DNA of 8,432 nucleotides from an uncultured Actinomycetes bacterium. Lineage in GTDB: Bacteria; Actinomycetota; Thermoleophilia; Gaiellales; Gaiellaceae. Below, piece after piece: positions 5,785 through 8,432 of the stretch (its first letter is position 1; every line of letters starts with the position of its first letter). The notes beneath the pieces were generated by a model that worked only from the letters and a program-made list of their open reading frames with translations, did not search any database and was not told the DNA's origin. Position numbers and translations under genes: made by a program. The stretch covers positions 1 to 8,432 of the forward strand of contig CAIYXH010000182.1 in assembly GCA_903930195.1 (NCBI GenBank), given 5' to 3'.

Positions 5785-6239
5785 TACCGGGGGAGCCAGG
5801 CGTCGCGGTCGGCCGTGAGCGCCTCGATCTCCTCCGGGAGATCACCGCGGACGATGTCCGCGAGGGTCACGACGTCGAGCACGCGCCGCAGGCTCGCGCG
5901 CACGGCGACCCAGACCCGCTGGAGCGGTTCGGCGGTGCCGGTGAAGGCGACCTCCTCGGACCGGCGGCCGCGCACCTCGGCGAGCGGCCCGTCGACGGTG
6001 CGGATGATCAGCCCGAGCGTGATCTCGTCAGCGCTCCGGGCAAGCCAGTAGCCGCCGTCCGCCCCGCGCTGGCTGCGCACGAGGCCGCCGTTGCGCAGGT
6101 CGCCCATGATGTTCTCGAGGAACTTGACGGGGATCTCCTGCGCCGTCGCAAGCTGCTCGGCCTTGAGCGGCCCACCCCCGGCCGCAGCCAGCTCGACCAT
6201 GGCGCGAACGGCGTAGTCGGTCTTCGCGGAGACGTGCAT
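5784..6239 (-). CDS. Rrf2-family transcriptional regulator, cysteine-free (CymR-like type)
   Basis: The protein is 151 aa, the usual Rrf2 length. It begins MHVSAKTDYAVRAMVELA, the standard Rrf2 N-terminus, followed by the helix-turn-helix region with EIPVKFLENIMGDLRNGGLV (35-54) and the wing SQRGADGGYWLAR (56-68), then a long dimerisation helix near 100-125. Iron-sulfur members such as IscR carry three Cys in the region around 90-105; here there is no Cys anywhere, so it cannot hold a cluster in that way. Cluster-free members include CymR, the cysteine-metabolism repressor of Bacillus. GGGAG about 9-10 nt before the ATG supports this start. It ends 3 bp from cysA in convergent orientation and lies 25 bp downstream of the lytic transglycosylase, so it may be read through from the rpsA operon or have its own promoter. 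Regulation of the neighbouring sulfate importer is inferred from context. Confidence 0.93.
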   Translation of the reverse strand: MHVSAKTDYAVRAMVELAAAGGGPLKAEQLATAQEIPVKFLENIMGDLRNGGLVRSQRGADGGYWLARSADEITLGLIIRTVDGPLAEVRGRRSEEVAFTGTAEPLQRVWVAVRASLRRVLDVVTLADIVRGDLPEEIEALTADRDAWLPR

Positions 6240-6264
6240 ACACGGATTCTCCCGGAACGGACGG

Positions 6265-6816
6265 TCAGCCGTAGAGCTGGCTATGCCAGGCGTCGCGGTA
6301 GACCTTCTGCAGGTGCTCGACGCGGTCGACGTAGGCGCGCGTCTCGGGGAACTGGATCGCTTCGCCGGCCTGCTGCCAACGATCGACGTTCCCCTGGCCC
6401 GCGTTGTAGGCGGCGAGCACGAGGCGCTCGTTGCCGCCGTACTTCGCGAACAGGTCGTGGAGGTACCAGGTGCCGTAGCGGATGTTGATCGTCGGATCCT
6501 TGAGATCGTCGACGGTGAATGCCGTGCCACCGGTGCGCTCTGCGATGCCCTGCGCCGTCGCGGGCGTGACCTGCATCAGCCCGATCGCGCCGGCATCCGA
6601 CTGCACGGTCGGACGGAATTTCGACTCCTGGTAGATGACGGCCGCGAGCAGGGCCGGGTCGAGCTTCTCGGTGGCAGCCCGCTCGCGGATCGTCGCCGTG
6701 TAGTGGAGCGGGTAGCGGATCCGCTCGTACCAGGGCGGGCTCGTCTTCCAGACGATCACCGCCGCCGCGACCGCCACCACGAGGAGCACCCCGACGAACG
6801 CGGCGAGCCGCCTCAC
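6265..6816 (-). CDS. Membrane-anchored lytic transglycosylase (Slt/GH23-type)
   Basis: This 183-aa protein should cleave the MurNAc-GlcNAc bond of peptidoglycan at the cell surface, releasing 1,6-anhydro products. A positive start (MRR) and one hydrophobic segment (about 4-23) form a signal anchor. The catalytic domain follows: AVIYQESKFRP (59-69) with predicted catalytic Glu64, AIGLMQVTPATA (77-88) and AAYNAG (135-140) are the three classical SLT motifs in order and spacing. It resembles the minimal SLT domain of the E. coli Slt70 C-terminus without the superhelical domain. The GTG start at 6816 overlaps the coaE stop codon as GTGA, so translation is probably coupled. The link to rpsA and coaE may simply reflect co-expression with growth. 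Confidence 0.93.
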   Translation of the reverse strand: MRRLAAFVGVLLVVAVAAAVIVWKTSPPWYERIRYPLHYTATIRERAATEKLDPALLAAVIYQESKFRPTVQSDAGAIGLMQVTPATAQGIAERTGGTAFTVDDLKDPTINIRYGTWYLHDLFAKYGGNERLVLAAYNAGQGNVDRWQQAGEAIQFPETRAYVDRVEHLQKVYRDAWHSQLYG

Positions 6817-7397
6817 CGGGTGAGCTCCTCCATCACCGACGCGACGAAGCGGTCGAGCTCCTGCAGCGAGCCGGCGTTCTCGAAGACATAGTCGGCGCGC
6901 GCGACCTTCTCCTCCTCGGGGAGCAGCCGCTGCTCGCGCTCGTCGGTCGCCACCTGCGAGCGCTCGCGGCGCACGTCGGCGGGCGCGGTGATCACGACGA
7001 CCTTGTCGAAGTTCTCCTCGGAGCCTGCCTCGTAGAGGAGCGGGACCTCGGTGACGCAGACGCGCGGCGCGTTCTCGAGGTCGCCGAGCGCCTTGCGCCA
7101 GCGCAGGTACTCGGCGGAGACGAGCGGGTGCAGCAGCGACTCGAGAAAGGCCAGAGACTCGGGGTCGGTGAAGACGACCGAGGCGATCGCGCCACGGTCG
7201 AGGAAGCCGTCAGGCCCGACGACTCCGTGGCCGAACCGCGCGACGATCGCGTCCTTGACCGCGTCCTGGCGCAGGAGCTCGTGGACGATCTGGTCGCTCG
7301 AGACGACGGCTGCACCGTGCCGTGCGAACGACGCGAGCGTCTCGCTCTTCCCCGCCCCGATGCCGCCGGTGATGGCGACAGCGAGCGGAGAGGTCAC
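6813..7397 (-). CDS. coaE: Dephospho-CoA kinase
   Basis: This 194-aa cytoplasmic enzyme catalyses the last step of coenzyme A synthesis, ATP-dependent phosphorylation of the 3'-hydroxyl of dephospho-CoA. The P-loop GGIGAGKS is at 11-18, followed by SSDQIVHELL (33-42) containing the conserved Asp35, the GFLDRGAIASVVF block (63-75), LHPLV (88-92) and VTEVPLLYEAG (114-124), the conserved region before the lid. Length fits the family (about 200 aa). The GTG start at 7397 forms a GTGA overlap with the rpsA stop codon, and the stop overlaps the next gene in the same way. rpsA-coaE adjacency is a known arrangement in actinobacteria. All key residues seem present. Confidence 0.95.
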   Translation of the reverse strand: MTSPLAVAITGGIGAGKSETLASFARHGAAVVSSDQIVHELLRQDAVKDAIVARFGHGVVGPDGFLDRGAIASVVFTDPESLAFLESLLHPLVSAEYLRWRKALGDLENAPRVCVTEVPLLYEAGSEENFDKVVVITAPADVRRERSQVATDEREQRLLPEEEKVARADYVFENAGSLQELDRFVASVMEELTR

Positions 7398-8432
7398 TCT
7401 GCGGCGGTGGAGGCTTCCGGCTCGTCGGCCGCAGGCTCTGCGGCGGCGACGGTCTCGTCAGCGGCTTCTGCGACGGCCTCGGGCTCGGCCTCTGCAGCAG
7501 GCTCGGCTTCAGCCTCGGCAGCCGGCTCAGCCTCGACAGCCGGCTCAGCCTCGGCCGCGGGAGCGGCGTCCTCGTCGGCGGTCGTGACCACGTCGGCGTA
7601 CTGCGTCTCGAGCTCGGACTCGTCGAACTCCTCGTCCGGCAGGTCGATCTGCGGCGTGAGATGCACGGACTCGGCGCCATCGGCGCGCGGCTGCACCTCC
7701 TCGCCCTCCTCGACCCGCTTGAGCGAGAGCGAGAGGCGGCGGCGATCGCCGTCGATCTCGATGATCTTGACGTTGACCGCCTGGCCCTGCGAGACGACCT
7801 CGCGCGGGTTCTCGACGTGATGCTGCGCAAGCTCGGAGATGTGCACGAGACCCTCGACGCCCGGGAGGATCTCGACGAAGGCGCCGAAGGTGACGACCTT
7901 CGTCACGCGACCCTCGACGACATCGTCCTCCTTGTAGCTCGAGAGCACCTGCTGCCACGGGTCGTCCTGGGTCTGCTTGAGCCCCAGGGAGATCCGCTGG
8001 CGGTCGCGGTCGATGTCGAGCACCTTCACCTCGACCGTCTGCCCGATCTCGAGCACCTCGGACGGATGGTTGACGTGCGACCACGAAAGCTCGGAGATGT
8101 GGATGAGGCCGTCCATGCCGTCGAGGTCGACGAACGCGCCGAAGTCGACGATGTTGGAGATCTGGCCTTCGACGACCGCGCCGGGCTGCAGGCGGTCGAG
8201 AATCTGCTGGCGCTGCTCCTTGCGCTCCTCCTCGAGGACGGCGCGGCGCGAAAGCACGACGTTGTTGCGCGAGCGGTTGAGCTCGATGACCTTGCAGCGG
8301 AGCTCCTGACCGAGGAACTCGTCCAGGTCCTGCACGCGGCGGATGTCGACGAGCGACGCCGGCAGGAAGCCGCGCACGCCCAGGTCGAGGATGAGACCGC
8401 CCTTGACGACCTCGATCACGCGGCCGTCGACC
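7394..8432 (-). CDS. rpsA: 30S ribosomal protein S1, C-terminal part (5' end beyond window)
   Basis: The frame is open to the right edge, giving 345 visible residues; the N-terminus is outside the window. S1 binds mRNA on the small ribosomal subunit and aids initiation. The first visible residues (VDGRVIEVVKGG, then GFLPASLVD and NNVVLSRRA) belong to the domain matching E. coli S1 domain 3. Two complete S1 RNA-binding domains follow, each with the FGAFV core and the HISEL motif and ending in ISLGLKQ or LSLSLKR. This matches the four-domain actinobacterial S1 with at least one domain missing to the right. After the last domain comes an acidic tail of about 95 residues, dominated in its second half by Ala, Glu and Pro. 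It is translationally coupled to coaE by a GTGA overlap and appears to lead the minus-strand operon. Confidence 0.96.
   Translation of the reverse strand, partial: VDGRVIEVVKGGLILDLGVRGFLPASLVDIRRVQDLDEFLGQELRCKVIELNRSRNNVVLSRRAVLEEERKEQRQQILDRLQPGAVVEGQISNIVDFGAFVDLDGMDGLIHISELSWSHVNHPSEVLEIGQTVEVKVLDIDRDRQRISLGLKQTQDDPWQQVLSSYKEDDVVEGRVTKVVTFGAFVEILPGVEGLVHISELAQHHVENPREVVSQGQAVNVKIIEIDGDRRRLSLSLKRVEEGEEVQPRADGAESVHLTPQIDLPDEEFDESELETQYADVVTTADEDAAPAAEAEPAVEAEPAAEAEAEPAAEAEPEAVAEAADETVAAAEPAADEPEASTAAE
7519..7553. repeat. Two-copy 18-bp tandem repeat in the rpsA acidic tail
   Basis: The 17-mer CAGCCGGCTCAGCCTCG occurs at 7519-7535 and again at 7537-7553, a period of 18 bp or six codons. 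It encodes consecutive AEPAVE/AEPAAE-type units, and more diverged copies extend over about 7480-7560. The period is a multiple of three, so copy-number changes keep the frame. Confidence 0.7.

Noticed and set aside
6277..6289. CTGGC-TAT-GCCAG palindrome about 38 bp upstream of rrf2
   Set aside because: It lies inside the transglycosylase coding region, has only 5-bp arms and no promoter elements beside it, so chance is likely.
6240..6530. In-frame N-terminal extension of rrf2 into the transglycosylase gene
   Set aside because: The added residues are Ser/Arg/Thr-rich shadow sequence; the MHVSAKTDYAVRAM start is the normal Rrf2 N-terminus and has a ribosome binding site.
7210..7830. Open frames on either strand across the S1 tail repeat
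   Set aside because: Ser/Arg or Ser/Ala low-complexity shadows of the repetitive rpsA tail with no supporting start or domain.

Overview
The window is high-GC throughout, codon third positions are strongly G/C, and GTG starts with 1-8 bp gene overlaps are common. The gene families (actinobacterial-type phosphofructokinase, four-S1-domain-type ribosomal protein S1 with an acidic Ala/Glu tail, CAP-domain secreted protein) point to a high-GC actinomycetote. A deep-branching soil lineage such as the Thermoleophilia is my best guess, but this is inference and not a taxonomic assignment. No mobile elements, CRISPR arrays, tRNAs or rRNAs were seen. Coding density is very high, and the longest gene-free stretch is the 125-bp marR-sbp intergenic region.

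Layout. (1) Positions 1-399 (-): the N-terminal part of an exported CAP/SCP-like protein, cut by the window edge. (2) 476-1495 (+): a 339-aa phosphofructokinase carrying the Asp/Lys signature of pyrophosphate-linked enzymes, apparently read from a leaderless transcript. (3) 1517-2029 (-): a MarR-family regulator with a Cys-containing C-terminal tail, convergent with pfk and divergent from the next operon. (4) 2030-2154: a divergent regulatory region with a plausible promoter and a 19-bp near-perfect palindrome over the expected transcription start. (5) 2155-5780 (+): a complete sulfate/thiosulfate ABC importer, sbp-cysT-cysW-cysA, tightly packed. (6) 5784-6239 (-): an Rrf2-family regulator without cysteines, ending 3 bp from the cysA stop codon. 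(7) 6265-8432 (-): rpsA (5' end outside the window), coaE and a membrane-anchored lytic transglycosylase, with GTGA overlaps at both junctions.

How the parts work together. The importer would bind sulfate or thiosulfate outside the membrane (Sbp), pass it through the CysT/CysW channel and power transport with CysA. Two candidate local regulators flank it: a MarR protein divergent from the first gene, and a CymR-like Rrf2 protein at the other end. The palindrome placed directly after the putative -10 box is the natural candidate operator. The most interesting hypothesis is that one or both regulators sense sulfur or thiol status and control sulfate uptake from this site. The minus-strand block (S1, dephospho-CoA kinase, lytic transglycosylase, possibly Rrf2) looks like a housekeeping operon. 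No clearly undescribed system is visible; the novelty lies in regulation, the cysT start codon and the phosphofructokinase cofactor prediction.
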